The position numbers were made by a program, and so were the translations under genes. From VAZQ01 sp963821505 (GTDB taxonomy: Bacteria; Pseudomonadota; Alphaproteobacteria; Rhizobiales; Xanthobacteraceae), in contig CAWGEH010000033.1 in the NCBI GenBank assembly GCA_963821505.1, positions 1 through 64,000 of the forward strand: a DNA stretch of 64,000 nt, read 5' to 3'. Below are positions 11,270-20,029 of the stretch, in pieces. Position 1 is the first letter of the stretch; each line of letters starts with the position of its first letter. The notes below the pieces were generated by a model. It worked only from the letters and a program-made list of their open reading frames with translations, was not told the origin of the DNA and made no database searches.

Positions 11270-11602
11270 GCCGCGAATGCGCCGCCCGCCGGCGCGCTTA
11301 GCGCATGTTCCGGAAAAGTGGGAACCGGTTTTCCGAACAGAACATGCGCAAAATCGAAGAATCTAGAGCGCATCACGATTTGACCCAATCGGGATGCGCT
11401 CTAGAGCATGATCCGAAAAGTTGCAGGCTTTTCGGATAAGATCATGCAATCAAAAAAAGCTTGGGGCGAAATCGCGATCCGATGCGAAGCGGCTTCGCAA
11501 TAGAGGTTGCGTCGCGCAAAATCAAACAATCCGGAGCGCATCACGGTTTGATCCAATCGGGATACGCTCTCGCAACCACCACCATCACCGCCGGAGCGTG
11601 CC
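11270..11602. repeat. Cluster of palindromic intergenic repeats (modules A, B, A')
   Basis: A 333-bp gene-free stretch. Module A at 11301-11349 is a palindrome with GGAAAAGTGGGAACCGGTTTTCC and ends GCGCATGTTC / GAACATGCGC. Module B at 11364-11404 pairs TAGAGCGCATC with GGATGCGCTCTA. Module A' at 11403-11447 is a second AGCATGATCCGAAAAG palindrome. Another degenerate module B lies at 11534-11570. These are mosaic repeats of the REP/BIME kind, common in Bradyrhizobium-like genomes. No gene is seen. Confidence 0.85.
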
Positions 11603-12607
11603 ATGAGCATTCCCAAGCCCGTCTACAACCCGCCCTTCAACGTCACGCGCGCCAGCCATTCCGTGCTGACGGTCAAGGATCTGGCGGTGAGCCGCAACTT
11701 CTACGTGGACGTCATCGGCTTCATCGTCAGCGATGAAGACAACGACACGCTCTATCTGCGCGGCGTCGCCGAGGCGTGTCATCACAGCCTCGTTCTCAAG
11801 CGCGCGCGCGGCGAGCCGCAGGCCGAGCGCGTCGGCATGCGCGTGTTCACCGAGGAGGATTTGGAGAAGGCCAAGTTCTTTTTCGAGCACGCCGGCCTGC
11901 CCGCCAAATGGGTCGAGGTCGCGCACCAGGGCCGCACGCTCCATGTCTCGGACGCGAGCGGTGCGCCGATCGAGTTCTGCGCGACCATGGACGTCATGCC
12001 GCGCCTCGTCGTCGCGTTCGAGCACCACCACGGCGCCGTGCCGCAGCGGCTCGATCATTTCCAGCTGCTGGTGCCCGACGTGCAGAAGGCATGCGAATTC
12101 TGGATGAGCATGGGCTTCCGGCTGTCGGAATATATTTCCCCGGACGGCACCGAGGACCTGCTGTTCGTCTTCCTGCAGCGCAAGGGCAACCCGCACGACA
12201 TCGTGTTTGCTCCCGGCGCCGGGCCGCGGCTGCATCACGCGGCGTTCGGCATCCCGGAATCCTATCATTTCTTCTACGTCTGCGATCTCGCCGCCGAGAT
12301 GGGATTTGCCGCCAATATCGAATTCGGGCCGGGCCGCCACGGTCCCGGCCATGCGCTGTTCGTCTACATGCGCGATCCCGACGGCCACCGCATCGAGCTG
12401 TTCAATACCCATTACCAGGTCATGGATATCGAGAACGAGCCGGTGCGCTGGGATGCGAGCCACGCCATGAAGCGCCGCTGGCAACTGCCGGCGCGGCAGC
12501 AATGGTTCGCCGAGGCGAGCCGCTTTGCGCAGGTTCCGCCGCGCGAGCCGGCCCGCAAGGGCGATCCGATGAGCCTGGAGAAGTTCATCGCCGCCGGAAT
12601 GCGGTGA
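11603..12607 (+). CDS. Extradiol ring-cleavage dioxygenase (homoprotocatechuate 2,3-dioxygenase-like)
   Basis: This 334-aa type I extradiol dioxygenase has two tandem VOC modules. The metal ligands are His152 in RLDHFQLL, His211/212 in LHHAAFG and Glu265 in HRIELFN. Spacing and N-terminus (PPFNVTRASHSVLTVKDL) resemble 3,4-dihydroxyphenylacetate 2,3-dioxygenase, whose ligands are about His155, His214 and Glu267. The enzyme cleaves a catechol ring next to the hydroxyls using Fe(II) or Mn(II). The start ATG follows GGAG by 7 bases. It is isolated among repeats, with no downstream pathway genes, so the exact catechol is uncertain. Confidence 0.85.
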   Translation: MSIPKPVYNPPFNVTRASHSVLTVKDLAVSRNFYVDVIGFIVSDEDNDTLYLRGVAEACHHSLVLKRARGEPQAERVGMRVFTEEDLEKAKFFFEHAGLPAKWVEVAHQGRTLHVSDASGAPIEFCATMDVMPRLVVAFEHHHGAVPQRLDHFQLLVPDVQKACEFWMSMGFRLSEYISPDGTEDLLFVFLQRKGNPHDIVFAPGAGPRLHHAAFGIPESYHFFYVCDLAAEMGFAANIEFGPGRHGPGHALFVYMRDPDGHRIELFNTHYQVMDIENEPVRWDASHAMKRRWQLPARQQWFAEASRFAQVPPREPARKGDPMSLEKFIAAGMR

Positions 12608-12716
12608 TCAGCGCGTCGAAGATGCCACTGAATGCGCCACGATTGCGGTGGGCTCCCTCTCCCTATGGGAGAGGGAGCAGACCGAACTCGTGGCGCCAGT
12701 GTTGGTCCAAAACGCA
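12608..12716. repeat. Short hairpin repeat in convergent intergenic region
   Basis: CCCTCTCCCtatGGGAGAGGG at 12656-12676 is a strong stem between the 3' ends of two converging genes. It could act as a bidirectional terminator. It is also a common dispersed repeat in these genomes. Confidence 0.55.
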
Positions 12717-13688
12717 TTATTGCGAGACCAGCCCCGCGCTCGCCGCCGCCGCGTTCCAGATCCGCGCGTCCTGCTCGATCATCGCCGCGAACTCCGATGG
12801 CGTATTGGCGATGATGTCGAGCCCGTTGTCGGCGAGCACCTGGTGCACGTCGGAGAGCCTGAGGATTTGCACGATCTCGCGATGAAGGCGCGCCGTCAGC
12901 GCCGCCGGCAGGTCGCGCGGCCCGATGAGGCCGATCCAGGCGCGTCCGGGCGCGAAGGCCGGCACCACCTCGGTGATCGCGGGCACCTCCGGCAGCTTTG
13001 CATAGCGCTTGGTGTCGAAAACGGTCAAAAGCCGCAGCTGGCCGCTTCGGATATGCGGCAATGCCGCCGCCAGGCTGACGATGGCGGCCGGGACATGGCC
13101 GCCCAGCAGGTCGTTGAGCGCCGGCGTCACGCCCTTGTAAGGAACCGACAGCATCTCGATCCCGGCGGTCCTGTTGAGGACCTGGCCGTAGAGATGATGC
13201 GCGGTGCCGATGCCCGCGCTGGCGTAGGAGATTTCGCCCGGTCGGGCGCGCACCATGTCGATGAACGCGCCGAGTGAAGGCGCCGCGATCTGCGAATTGA
13301 CCACCAGCCCCGCCGGGTTGTCGGCGATCGCGGTGATCGGGGTGAAGTCCTTCACGATGTCGAACGAGGCGGTCTTGTTCTGGATGAGGTCGATGGTTTG
13401 CGCGAGCGAGATGACGACGCCGATGGTGGTGCCGTCGGGCGCCGCGCGCTTGAGCATGTTCATGCCGATCGACCCCGACGCGCCGGGCTGATTTTCGACC
13501 ACAACCGGTTGGCGCAGGCTTTCGCTCAACTTCTGCCCGATCAGCCGTGCGCTGATGTCGCCGGCTCCGCCGGGAGGATTGGGCACGATGATGCGGATCG
13601 GTCGCGACGGCAGCTCCTGCGCCGTTGCCGCCAGCGGCAGCAGCGCGGCCGCGACAAACAGCAACAGGGACAGCCGTGCCCTGGGCAT
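12717..13688 (-). CDS. Bug/TctC-family tripartite tricarboxylate transporter binding protein
   Basis: This 323-aa periplasmic binding protein has a Sec signal peptide (MPRARLSLLLFVAAALLPLAATAQ) followed by the Bug-family start RPIRIIVPNPPGGAGD. Other conserved Bug segments follow: VVENQPGASG, YASAGIGTAHHLYG and VPYKGVTPALNDLLGG. Members bind carboxylated or aromatic acids. Most genomes hold many copies without adjacent TctA/TctB membrane genes, as here. The start ATG at 13688 has a GGGAGC ribosome site; the longer frame upstream runs through repeat DNA. It is downstream of the UbiD-type gene on the same strand and may serve uptake of that pathway's substrate, which is inference. Confidence 0.93.
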   Translation of the reverse strand: MPRARLSLLLFVAAALLPLAATAQELPSRPIRIIVPNPPGGAGDISARLIGQKLSESLRQPVVVENQPGASGSIGMNMLKRAAPDGTTIGVVISLAQTIDLIQNKTASFDIVKDFTPITAIADNPAGLVVNSQIAAPSLGAFIDMVRARPGEISYASAGIGTAHHLYGQVLNRTAGIEMLSVPYKGVTPALNDLLGGHVPAAIVSLAAALPHIRSGQLRLLTVFDTKRYAKLPEVPAITEVVPAFAPGRAWIGLIGPRDLPAALTARLHREIVQILRLSDVHQVLADNGLDIIANTPSEFAAMIEQDARIWNAAAASAGLVSQ

Positions 13689-13699
13689 CTTGCTCCCGC

Positions 13700-13805
13700 T
13701 CTCTCCCACGTCATGGCCGGGCTGGTCCCGGCCATCCCACGACTTTGTCGCCTTATCAAAGCAGGCCGTGGATGCCCGGAACAAGTCCGGGCATGACGGG
13801 TCTGA
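13700..13805. repeat. Pair of GGCCGGG / GCCCGGA hairpin repeats
   Basis: Two inverted-repeat units, one around GCCGGGCTGGTCCCGGC and one around GCCCGGAACAAGTCCGGGC, fill the gap between the UbiD-type gene and the Bug binding protein. They are typical dispersed intergenic elements. Confidence 0.6.
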
Positions 13806-13822
13806 ATTCGTCGCGCCCTCAG

Positions 13823-15367
13823 CTATCCATTTGCCTGCTTATCCTTCAGCGCCCATTCGCCGTCGGCGAGCCGCGTCAGCATGCCCTGCTCGTGCAGGGC
13901 GTTGAGCTCGAGCGCGACCTCACGCCCGTCCTTGCTGCCGAGCGCCTCCATGATCTGGTAGAAGAACATCGGTCCGGCTTTCAGCGCCTCGCGCGCATTG
14001 TCGCAGCGCCTTTGCCCGTTGAAGCGCGGCGCCCGCGGCCGGCGGGTCTCGATCGTATCCGCAATGCCGTAAGGCGCGGTCAAATCGAAGCCCACCTTGT
14101 CCACCAGTCCGTTCTGGTCGCGGGTCGGGTCCATGTAGAAGCCGGGATAGCCGGTCGCGATCACGATGTCGCTCGCCGCCCGGAAGCGGGTGGCCATGGC
14201 CCATTCCATCTGCTCCTCGGAGAAGACGTCGACGTCGTCATCGACGATGAAGACGTGTTTTACCCGCGGGATGGCGTGGAGCGCCGAGATCGCATGTCGC
14301 GCCTCCCCCCGCCGTCCCCGGCGCAGCGCGACGCGCACGTGCTGGCGGCCGTTCGACGCCGGCACGCCCAGCACCGCCGCGGGCTCGATGCCGGCGGCGC
14401 GCAAGACCTTCCAGATCTGCAGCTCGGCGTTGAGCCCGCCGAGATTGCCGGAGTCGGTCCAGCCCAGATGGCCGCCGCTGTGGAAGACCGTCTGGTGCAG
14501 GACGTCGTTGCGCATGGTGATGGCGGTGACGTGAAAGACCGGGTCCATGTGGACCGGCCCGTAGAAGCCGTAGAACTCGCCGTACGGGCCTTCCTGCTCG
14601 CGATAGCCGAGCTCGTCGAAATAGCCTTCGATGATCATCTCGGCGTCGGCCGGCGCCAGCACCCCGTTGGTCAGGCCGCGTACCATCGGCACCGGCTCGC
14701 CGCGCAGGGTCGCGACCAGCGCGAACTCGTCGCTCGGAAGCCGCAGCCCGGCGGCGAGATAATCCAGCGGATGCGAGCCGATCGCGAAGCTCGCCGGCAA
14801 TGTCTCCCCGCGCGCGACGCAGGCGAGGTAGCAGTTCTTGAGATCGGACGGCTGCGAGAGGTTCGCGCGCATGGTGCGGCGGTCGCGGAACATCAGCCGG
14901 CGGCAGCCGACATTGGTGCGTCCGGTGGCGGGGTCCACGCTGTAGTCGATGCCCGACGAGATATAGGGCGCGCCGTCGAGCTCGTGCTGGAGATGGAACG
15001 GCAGCCTGGTGAGGTCGATCTCGTCGCCCTTGAGCACCACTTGATGCACCGGCGCGTCCGCCGACGGCACTTCGACGACCGGCTGCGGATCGTTCATCCG
15101 CCGCATGTATTCGTGGATCACGTTGCGCTCGCCGGTGCCGAAGGCGGCGGCGAGCCGCTTGCGGCTCCCCGACACCGCCGCCACCATCTCGTACTGCTCG
15201 GCGCCGACCCGCTTGAAGTATTTCGCTTTCGGCGAGGACTCGATCGTGGCGCTGAGTTCGGCGAGCGAAACCGCCTCCTCGTGCACCTCCATTTCGCCGA
15301 TTGCGATCAGCTTCGCGACGAAGGATCGCAGCCGGAACTTGTCGAGGTCGACGTTGCGGGCCGCCAT
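13823..15367 (-). CDS. UbiD-family prenylated-FMN decarboxylase
   Basis: This 514-aa member of the UbiD (de)carboxylase family has characteristic segments throughout: LPFHLQHELDGAPYISSGI, GTGERNVIHEY, REQEGPYGEFYGFYG and KHVFIVDDDVDVF. The C-terminal 70 residues form a winged-helix-like tail. UbiD enzymes use prenylated FMN made by UbiX to decarboxylate aromatic or unsaturated acids. No UbiX gene is in the window, so cofactor would come from elsewhere. It is separated by 12 bp from the enoyl-CoA hydratase upstream on the same strand, an arrangement seen in aromatic or heteroaromatic catabolism. The substrate is unresolved. Confidence 0.9.
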   Translation of the reverse strand: MAARNVDLDKFRLRSFVAKLIAIGEMEVHEEAVSLAELSATIESSPKAKYFKRVGAEQYEMVAAVSGSRKRLAAAFGTGERNVIHEYMRRMNDPQPVVEVPSADAPVHQVVLKGDEIDLTRLPFHLQHELDGAPYISSGIDYSVDPATGRTNVGCRRLMFRDRRTMRANLSQPSDLKNCYLACVARGETLPASFAIGSHPLDYLAAGLRLPSDEFALVATLRGEPVPMVRGLTNGVLAPADAEMIIEGYFDELGYREQEGPYGEFYGFYGPVHMDPVFHVTAITMRNDVLHQTVFHSGGHLGWTDSGNLGGLNAELQIWKVLRAAGIEPAAVLGVPASNGRQHVRVALRRGRRGEARHAISALHAIPRVKHVFIVDDDVDVFSEEQMEWAMATRFRAASDIVIATGYPGFYMDPTRDQNGLVDKVGFDLTAPYGIADTIETRRPRAPRFNGQRRCDNAREALKAGPMFFYQIMEALGSKDGREVALELNALHEQGMLTRLADGEWALKDKQANG

Positions 15368-15379
15368 CGCTTCGTCCCT

Positions 15380-16123
15380 CTACTTGTGTCCCGCCGGGAG
15401 CATGTCCTTCGACGAATTGATCACGGCGTGGATGCTGCGGGCGTATTCGATCGCCCCCGTGACGTCCATGTCGAGGGCGGCGCGGGCATAGTCCTTGCAG
15501 CCGACCCGCGCCGGCCGCGGCGCCTGCATGATCTGCTTGCACAGCGCCTCGACCGCGCCGTCGAGCTCGGCGGCGGGGAACACCTCGCTCACGATGCCGG
15601 CCTCGCGCGCCCGCGCCGGGCTGACCACCGCCGTCGACCACACCAGGTAGGTCATGGCCTTGCGCGGCACGCGATCGACCAGCGCCGACATCACCATGGT
15701 CGGCATGATGTTGTGCGCCATTTCCGGAACCTGGAATTTGGCGGTATCGGCGGCAAGCGTGATGTCGCAGACCGCGGCGATGGCGCAGCCGAACCCGAAG
15801 GCGCGCCCCCGCACCACCCCGATCACCGGGATTTCGCAGCGCCGGAACGCGCCGTAGCAGTTGAACACCACGTCGTTGCGGCGGCGAAGCTCGAGCGCAT
15901 CCGGCTGCACGCCCGGCGGCCGTTTGCCCATGGTCTCGCGGCCGACGCAGAAATCCTCGCCGGCGCCGCGCAGCACCACGATCTCCGCGCTTTCTGCGGC
16001 GCCGAGCAGGAGCTTGGTCAGCTCGATCGCCATGGCGTCGGAGGCGGCGTTTCCGATCTCCGGCCGGTTGAGCGTGATCTCCAGCACCGGGCCTTTGCGG
16101 GCGGTGACGATTTCGTTCGGCAT
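15380..16123 (-). CDS. Enoyl-CoA hydratase/isomerase family protein
   Basis: This 247-aa crotonase-fold protein has the oxyanion-hole segments LRGAGEDFCVGRET (about 50-63) and GRAFGFGCAIAAVCDITLA (about 106-124), and the substrate-pocket segment VPEMAHNIMPTM. The family hydrates or isomerises enoyl-CoA esters; some members cleave or dehalogenate. It is the first gene of a two-gene unit with the UbiD-type decarboxylase 12 bp downstream. A GGAGGG ribosome site precedes ATG 16123 and sits just after a hairpin (16154-16165). Confidence 0.88.
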   Translation of the reverse strand: MPNEIVTARKGPVLEITLNRPEIGNAASDAMAIELTKLLLGAAESAEIVVLRGAGEDFCVGRETMGKRPPGVQPDALELRRRNDVVFNCYGAFRRCEIPVIGVVRGRAFGFGCAIAAVCDITLAADTAKFQVPEMAHNIMPTMVMSALVDRVPRKAMTYLVWSTAVVSPARAREAGIVSEVFPAAELDGAVEALCKQIMQAPRPARVGCKDYARAALDMDVTGAIEYARSIHAVINSSKDMLPAGHK

Positions 16124-16135
16124 GCATGTCCCTCC

Positions 16136-16180
16136 AAAGTGCCCTCCGGCGCGACCTGATCAGGTTCGCCGCAGCAAGGG
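16136..16180 (-). promoter_or_regulatory. Nested hairpin in leader of the hydratase-UbiD unit
   Basis: On the minus strand the leader holds GGCGA-ACCTGATCAGGT-CGCGCC, where ACCTGATCAGGT (16154-16165) is a perfect 12-bp palindrome. It is enclosed by a GCCCT / AGGGC stem ending in the ribosome-site region. It may be a repressor operator (GntR/FadR-like sites have similar symmetry) or an RNA element. It lacks the other conserved parts of a TPP riboswitch. Confidence 0.4.
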
Positions 16181-16336
16181 CCTCAACTCAATAAGCGAGA
16201 GCGGTGCGCGATTCCAGCGGGATAACCCTCTCCAAGGCGGTTTCCAATCGAGTTGCGACAATCTCCCTCGGCTGTCATTCCGCGCCCCGGCACCCCGGAA
16301 TGACGGCGGATCGATTTCGCGTCAACGGAAACAACT

Positions 16337-18697
16337 CTAGCGTCCGAACGAGGCCGGTTTGCCGGATGTCGCGCGCCAGACCCGTTCCGGGGTAACCGGC
16401 ATTTCCATGTGTTTGACGCCGAACTCCTTGAGCGCGTCGACGATGGCATTGACCACCACCGCGAGCGCAGGCGTGGTGCCGCCTTCGCCGCCGGCGCGCA
16501 CGCCGAGCGGATTGTTCGGGGACAGCACCTCGCTGATCTCGGTGGTGAAGGGGAGGAGATCCCTTGCGCGCGGAAGGGCGTAGTCCATGAGCGAGCCCGA
16601 GAGCAACTGCCCGCTTTTCCCGTCATAGACGCAGCATTCCCACAGCGCCTGTCCGACGCCTTGCGCGATCGCGCCGTGCGACTGGCCGTGCAGGATGCGC
16701 GGATTGACGGCGCGGCCGACGTCGTCGACGGCGGCATAGCCGACGATCTCGACCGTGCCCAGCTCGCGGTCGATCTCGACCTCGCAGACGTGGCTGCCAT
16801 AGGGGAAGCCGCCGACGTCGACCGTATGGTCGCATTCGGCGGCCAATGGGCCGCGCAAGTCGTCGGTGAGATCGCGGCGCTCGAGGGCCGCGCGCGCCAC
16901 GTCGAACAGGCCGATGGAACGATCGGTGCCTTGCACGGTGAAGCTGCCGGCGGAAAATTCGATATCGTGCTCGGCGGCCTCGAGCACGTGGGCGGCGATC
17001 CTCTTGCCGTTCGCGATGATCGTATCCGACGCCTTGCCGATGACGATGCCGGCGAGCCGCATCGAGCGGCCGGAATGGGAGCCGCCGCCCACCGGGACGA
17101 TATCGGTGTCGCCTTGGATCAGGTTCACGCAATCGAACGGGACGCCGAGCCAATCGGTCAGCAGCTGCGCGAAGCTGGTCTGATGGCCTTGCCCGCTCGA
17201 CAGCGTGCCGATCGCCACGTCGACCCGGCCCTCCGGCAGCACGCTCACCTTCGTCCATTCCCGCGGCGCCCCGGTGGTGAACTCGACGTAGTTGGCGATG
17301 GCGATGCCGCGATGCTTGCCGCGCCGTGCGGCCGCCGCCCGCCGTTGCGCAAAGCCGTCCCAGTCCGCGCGCGCCAGCGCCGTGGCCATGGCGCGCGCGT
17401 AGTCCCCGCTGTCGTAGGTGACGCCGAGCGGATTGGCGTAGGGCATCGCATCGGCTCCGATCAGGTTGCGCCGCCGCAGCTCGAGGCGGTCGAAGCCATG
17501 GGTCGCGGCCGCCAGCTCGATCAATCGCTCGATCACGAACATGGCCTCGGGCCGGCCCGCGCTGCGATAGGGATTGGTGGGCGGGGTGTTGCTCGCCACC
17601 GCGCGCGCGCGAATGCAGGCTGCCGGGATGCGGTAGACGCTCGACATCACCGACACCGCCTTGATCAGCGGCACGAACGAGACGGTGTACGCGCCGACAT
17701 TGCTGACGGCGGAGCCGCGCAGCGCCAGGAAGCGGCCGGCGCCGTCGAGCGCAAGCTCGGCGGAGACGAAGAGGTCGCGCCCCTGGTAGTCGCTGAGAAA
17801 GGCCTCCTGGCGCTCGCACGTCCATTTGACCGGGCGGCCGACGCGCCGCGACGCCCAGGCGACGAGCGCGAATTCGGGATAGAAGGCGTTGCGCGTGCCG
17901 AAATTGCCGCCGACGTCGACGGAGACCACGCGCACGCGCTCCGGCGCCACGTCGAGAACGCCGGCGAGCTCGTGCTTTTGGCGGACCACGCCGCCGCTGC
18001 CGGCGTAGAGCGTGATGCGGCCGCTCGCCGCGTCGTAGTGGCCGACCGCGGCACGCGGCTCGAGCGGAACGCCGGTGACGCGCTGTATCCAGGTGTCCAG
18101 CTTCACGACATGGGCGGCGCGCGCGAAGGCCGACGCGGTGGCGGCGTCGTCGCCGACCTCGGCGTCGACGCAGACGTTGGAAGGCGCCTCGTCCCACAAC
18201 CGCGGGGCGTCGGCTGCCGCGGCTGCGAGCGTATCGGTCACGGCGGGAAGCGGCTCGAAATCCACCCGCACGCGTTCGGCGGCGTCCCTGGCGGCGCCGA
18301 GGCTGTCGGCGACCACCATCGCCACGGCCTCGCCGGCGAAGCGGGCCTTGTCGGGCGGAAGCACGCGATGGGGCGAGAGGAACTTGTCGGACGCATCGCG
18401 CTTGCCCAGCGCGATATCGGGAGGGCCGATGATCGGGCGGTGCGGGATCGGCTTGAGGCCGTCCTCGATCGCATCCTTGCCCGTGAGCACGGCGAGCACG
18501 CCGGGCATCGCCGCGGCGTCGGCGGTCGCGATGCCGGCAATGACGGCATGGGCGTGCGGCGAGCGCACCATGACCGCATAAGCCTGGCCGGCAAGGTTGA
18601 CGTCGTCGCTGAAGCGACCTTGCCCGGTCACCAGCCGGACGTCCTCCTTGCGCATCACGGGCTGGCCGATTCCGGCGCTGGCAGTGCTGTGCGTCAT
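16337..18697 (-). CDS. Xanthine dehydrogenase-family molybdopterin-binding subunit (lone)
   Basis: This 786-aa molybdenum hydroxylase large subunit starts with IGQPVMRKEDVRLVTGQG. It carries VGGNFGTRNAFYPE, the active-site loop PYRSAGRPEA (form II-like, not the CO-specific AYxCSFR), SSGQGHQTSFAQ and the catalytic Glu in RAGGEGG. It therefore resembles carbonyl or N-heterocycle hydroxylases annotated as CoxL form II, isoquinoline or nicotine dehydrogenases. Neither FAD nor 2Fe-2S partner subunit lies beside it. It would have to borrow those of another locus, perhaps coxM and coxS at 2.8-4.2 kb, or be encoded away from them. The start ATG at 18697 excludes unrelated upstream sequence that includes a repeat. 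Confidence 0.9.
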   Translation of the reverse strand: MTHSTASAGIGQPVMRKEDVRLVTGQGRFSDDVNLAGQAYAVMVRSPHAHAVIAGIATADAAAMPGVLAVLTGKDAIEDGLKPIPHRPIIGPPDIALGKRDASDKFLSPHRVLPPDKARFAGEAVAMVVADSLGAARDAAERVRVDFEPLPAVTDTLAAAAADAPRLWDEAPSNVCVDAEVGDDAATASAFARAAHVVKLDTWIQRVTGVPLEPRAAVGHYDAASGRITLYAGSGGVVRQKHELAGVLDVAPERVRVVSVDVGGNFGTRNAFYPEFALVAWASRRVGRPVKWTCERQEAFLSDYQGRDLFVSAELALDGAGRFLALRGSAVSNVGAYTVSFVPLIKAVSVMSSVYRIPAACIRARAVASNTPPTNPYRSAGRPEAMFVIERLIELAAATHGFDRLELRRRNLIGADAMPYANPLGVTYDSGDYARAMATALARADWDGFAQRRAAAARRGKHRGIAIANYVEFTTGAPREWTKVSVLPEGRVDVAIGTLSSGQGHQTSFAQLLTDWLGVPFDCVNLIQGDTDIVPVGGGSHSGRSMRLAGIVIGKASDTIIANGKRIAAHVLEAAEHDIEFSAGSFTVQGTDRSIGLFDVARAALERRDLTDDLRGPLAAECDHTVDVGGFPYGSHVCEVEIDRELGTVEIVGYAAVDDVGRAVNPRILHGQSHGAIAQGVGQALWECCVYDGKSGQLLSGSLMDYALPRARDLLPFTTEISEVLSPNNPLGVRAGGEGGTTPALAVVVNAIVDALKEFGVKHMEMPVTPERVWRATSGKPASFGR

Positions 18698-18756
18698 CGT
18701 TTCCCCGCTGCCCGACAACAGTGAACGCGCTGGTGGTGAAAAACAATCGGCATGAC

Positions 18757-18806
18757 GCGCACGTTCCGGAAAAGCGGGAACCGGTTTTCCGAATGGAACA
18801 TGCGCA
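18757..18806. repeat. Palindromic intergenic repeat, module A
   Basis: A diverged copy with TTCCGGAAAAGCGGGAACCGGTTTTCCGA flanked by GCGCACG / ACATGCGC, lying upstream of the lone molybdopterin subunit gene. A very degenerate module B follows at about 18822-18857. Confidence 0.7.
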
Positions 18807-18960
18807 AAATCCGAGAATCCAGACCGCATCACGAGCGAGCCCACGCGGGGTGCGCGCTGGAGGCATGACGACGACATCCACGCGCGCCATCGAGGTCTCC
18901 GCCCAGCTACAGACGGTGCCGCGCACCGTTGCGGTGCCGGCGTACTGGAACCTGATCCGC

Positions 18961-19944
18961 TCAATCGACGAACGTCCCGCCGCGGTCTTCGTCGATATGG
19001 ATGCGCACGATCTCGTCGAACGAGCTCTCGGCCGCAAATCCGAGCTCGCGCGCGCGGCGCGCCTCGATGCGTCGCGGCCAGCCGTCGACGATGCGGGCGA
19101 CCAGCGGGTCGTCCTCGCGCCGAATACGGGCGGCGACGCGCCCGCCGGCGATGCGCCGCAGCGAAGCGATCTGCTCGCCGACCGTGCAGCACACGCCCGG
19201 CATCGCGAGGTTGATGCGTGGCCCTAGCGCGTCGCGCGGCAGTCCGGCCGCATGGATGAGAAAGCCGACCGCGGCGCGCGGGCTCGCGTGGGTGTGCACC
19301 ACCGTCTCGGGAACCGGCAGCACGGCGTCGACGCCGGCGAGCGGCTCGCGGATGATGCCGGAGAAGAAACCCGACGCCGCCCTGTTCGGCTTGCCCGGCC
19401 GCACCACGATGCTCGGCAGGCGGATGCCGACGCCGTCACAGAAACGGCGCCGGGTGTAGTCGGCGAGCAGCGCCTCCCCGATCGCCTTTTGCGTGCCGTA
19501 GGAGGTGAGCGGCGTGAGGTGGAAGTCGTCGGGAATCGAAGCGGGGAATGGCGCGCCGTAGACGGCGATCGAGGACGTATAGACGAGCCGCGGCCGGTAG
19601 CCGTCGCCGGTCGCGCGGATCGCCTCGAGCAGCGCGCGGGTGCCGTCGAGGTTGACGCGATAGCCCTTGTCGAAGTCGAGCTCGGCTTCGCCGGAGACCA
19701 CGCCGGCGAGGTGGAAGATGGTATCGGGGCGGCCCGCCACCGCGGCGGCGGCCGCTCCCGCCGCCGCCAGATCGGCGGCGCGGGTCTCGACCGCTCCGGC
19801 GAAGTTTGCCGGCTTGGCCGGCGGGACGACGTCGAGCAGGGTCAGCCGGTCGATCGGCTTGCCGTGCAGCGCGCCGTCGTTGGCGAGCCGGTCGGTGAGC
19901 TTGCGGCCGATCATGCCGGCCGCGCCGGTGATGAGGATGTGCAC
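18961..19944 (-). CDS. NAD-dependent epimerase/dehydratase, D-erythronate dehydrogenase (DenD)-like
   Basis: This 327-aa extended short-chain dehydrogenase/reductase has the nucleotide-binding motif ITGAAGMIG at the N-terminus and the catalytic set Ser124/125, Tyr149 and Lys153 (SYGTQK). Segments such as HLAGVVSGEAELDFDKGYRVNLDGT, VVRPGKPNRAASGFFSGIIREPL and NLAMPGVCCTVGEQ match what I know of DenD, which oxidises D-erythronate at C2 for catabolism. The partner genes OtnI, OtnK/OtnC and a dedicated transporter are not adjacent. The next protein to the right is a polar-substrate ABC binding protein on the other strand. DenD identity is probable; the general SDR assignment is secure. Confidence 0.82.
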   Translation of the reverse strand: MHILITGAAGMIGRKLTDRLANDGALHGKPIDRLTLLDVVPPAKPANFAGAVETRAADLAAAGAAAAAVAGRPDTIFHLAGVVSGEAELDFDKGYRVNLDGTRALLEAIRATGDGYRPRLVYTSSIAVYGAPFPASIPDDFHLTPLTSYGTQKAIGEALLADYTRRRFCDGVGIRLPSIVVRPGKPNRAASGFFSGIIREPLAGVDAVLPVPETVVHTHASPRAAVGFLIHAAGLPRDALGPRINLAMPGVCCTVGEQIASLRRIAGGRVAARIRREDDPLVARIVDGWPRRIEARRARELGFAAESSFDEIVRIHIDEDRGGTFVD

Positions 19945-20029
19945 GTTCGTCTCTCTCCCCCGCTGCCAAAGGCGCCAGCCGCCGGTATACTACGGCCGAC
20001 GACGAAAAATCAGATCGAGGGAGGATGCC

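Noticed and set aside
16136..16180. TPP riboswitch upstream of the enoyl-CoA hydratase gene
   Set aside because: Only the GAACCTGATC string matches. The CUGAGA segment, the GGGGUGC arm and the UAAU loop of the TPP aptamer are missing, and the downstream genes are not thiamine-related.
16337..18697. A second CO dehydrogenase large subunit
   Set aside because: The active-site loop is PYRSAGR, without the copper-binding Cys of AYxCSFR, so CO oxidation is not supported.
16409..18724. A 771-codon plus-strand frame
   Set aside because: Antisense to the molybdopterin-binding subunit with all its cofactor motifs. Its product is an Arg/Ala/Gly/His-rich sequence typical of antisense GC-rich DNA.
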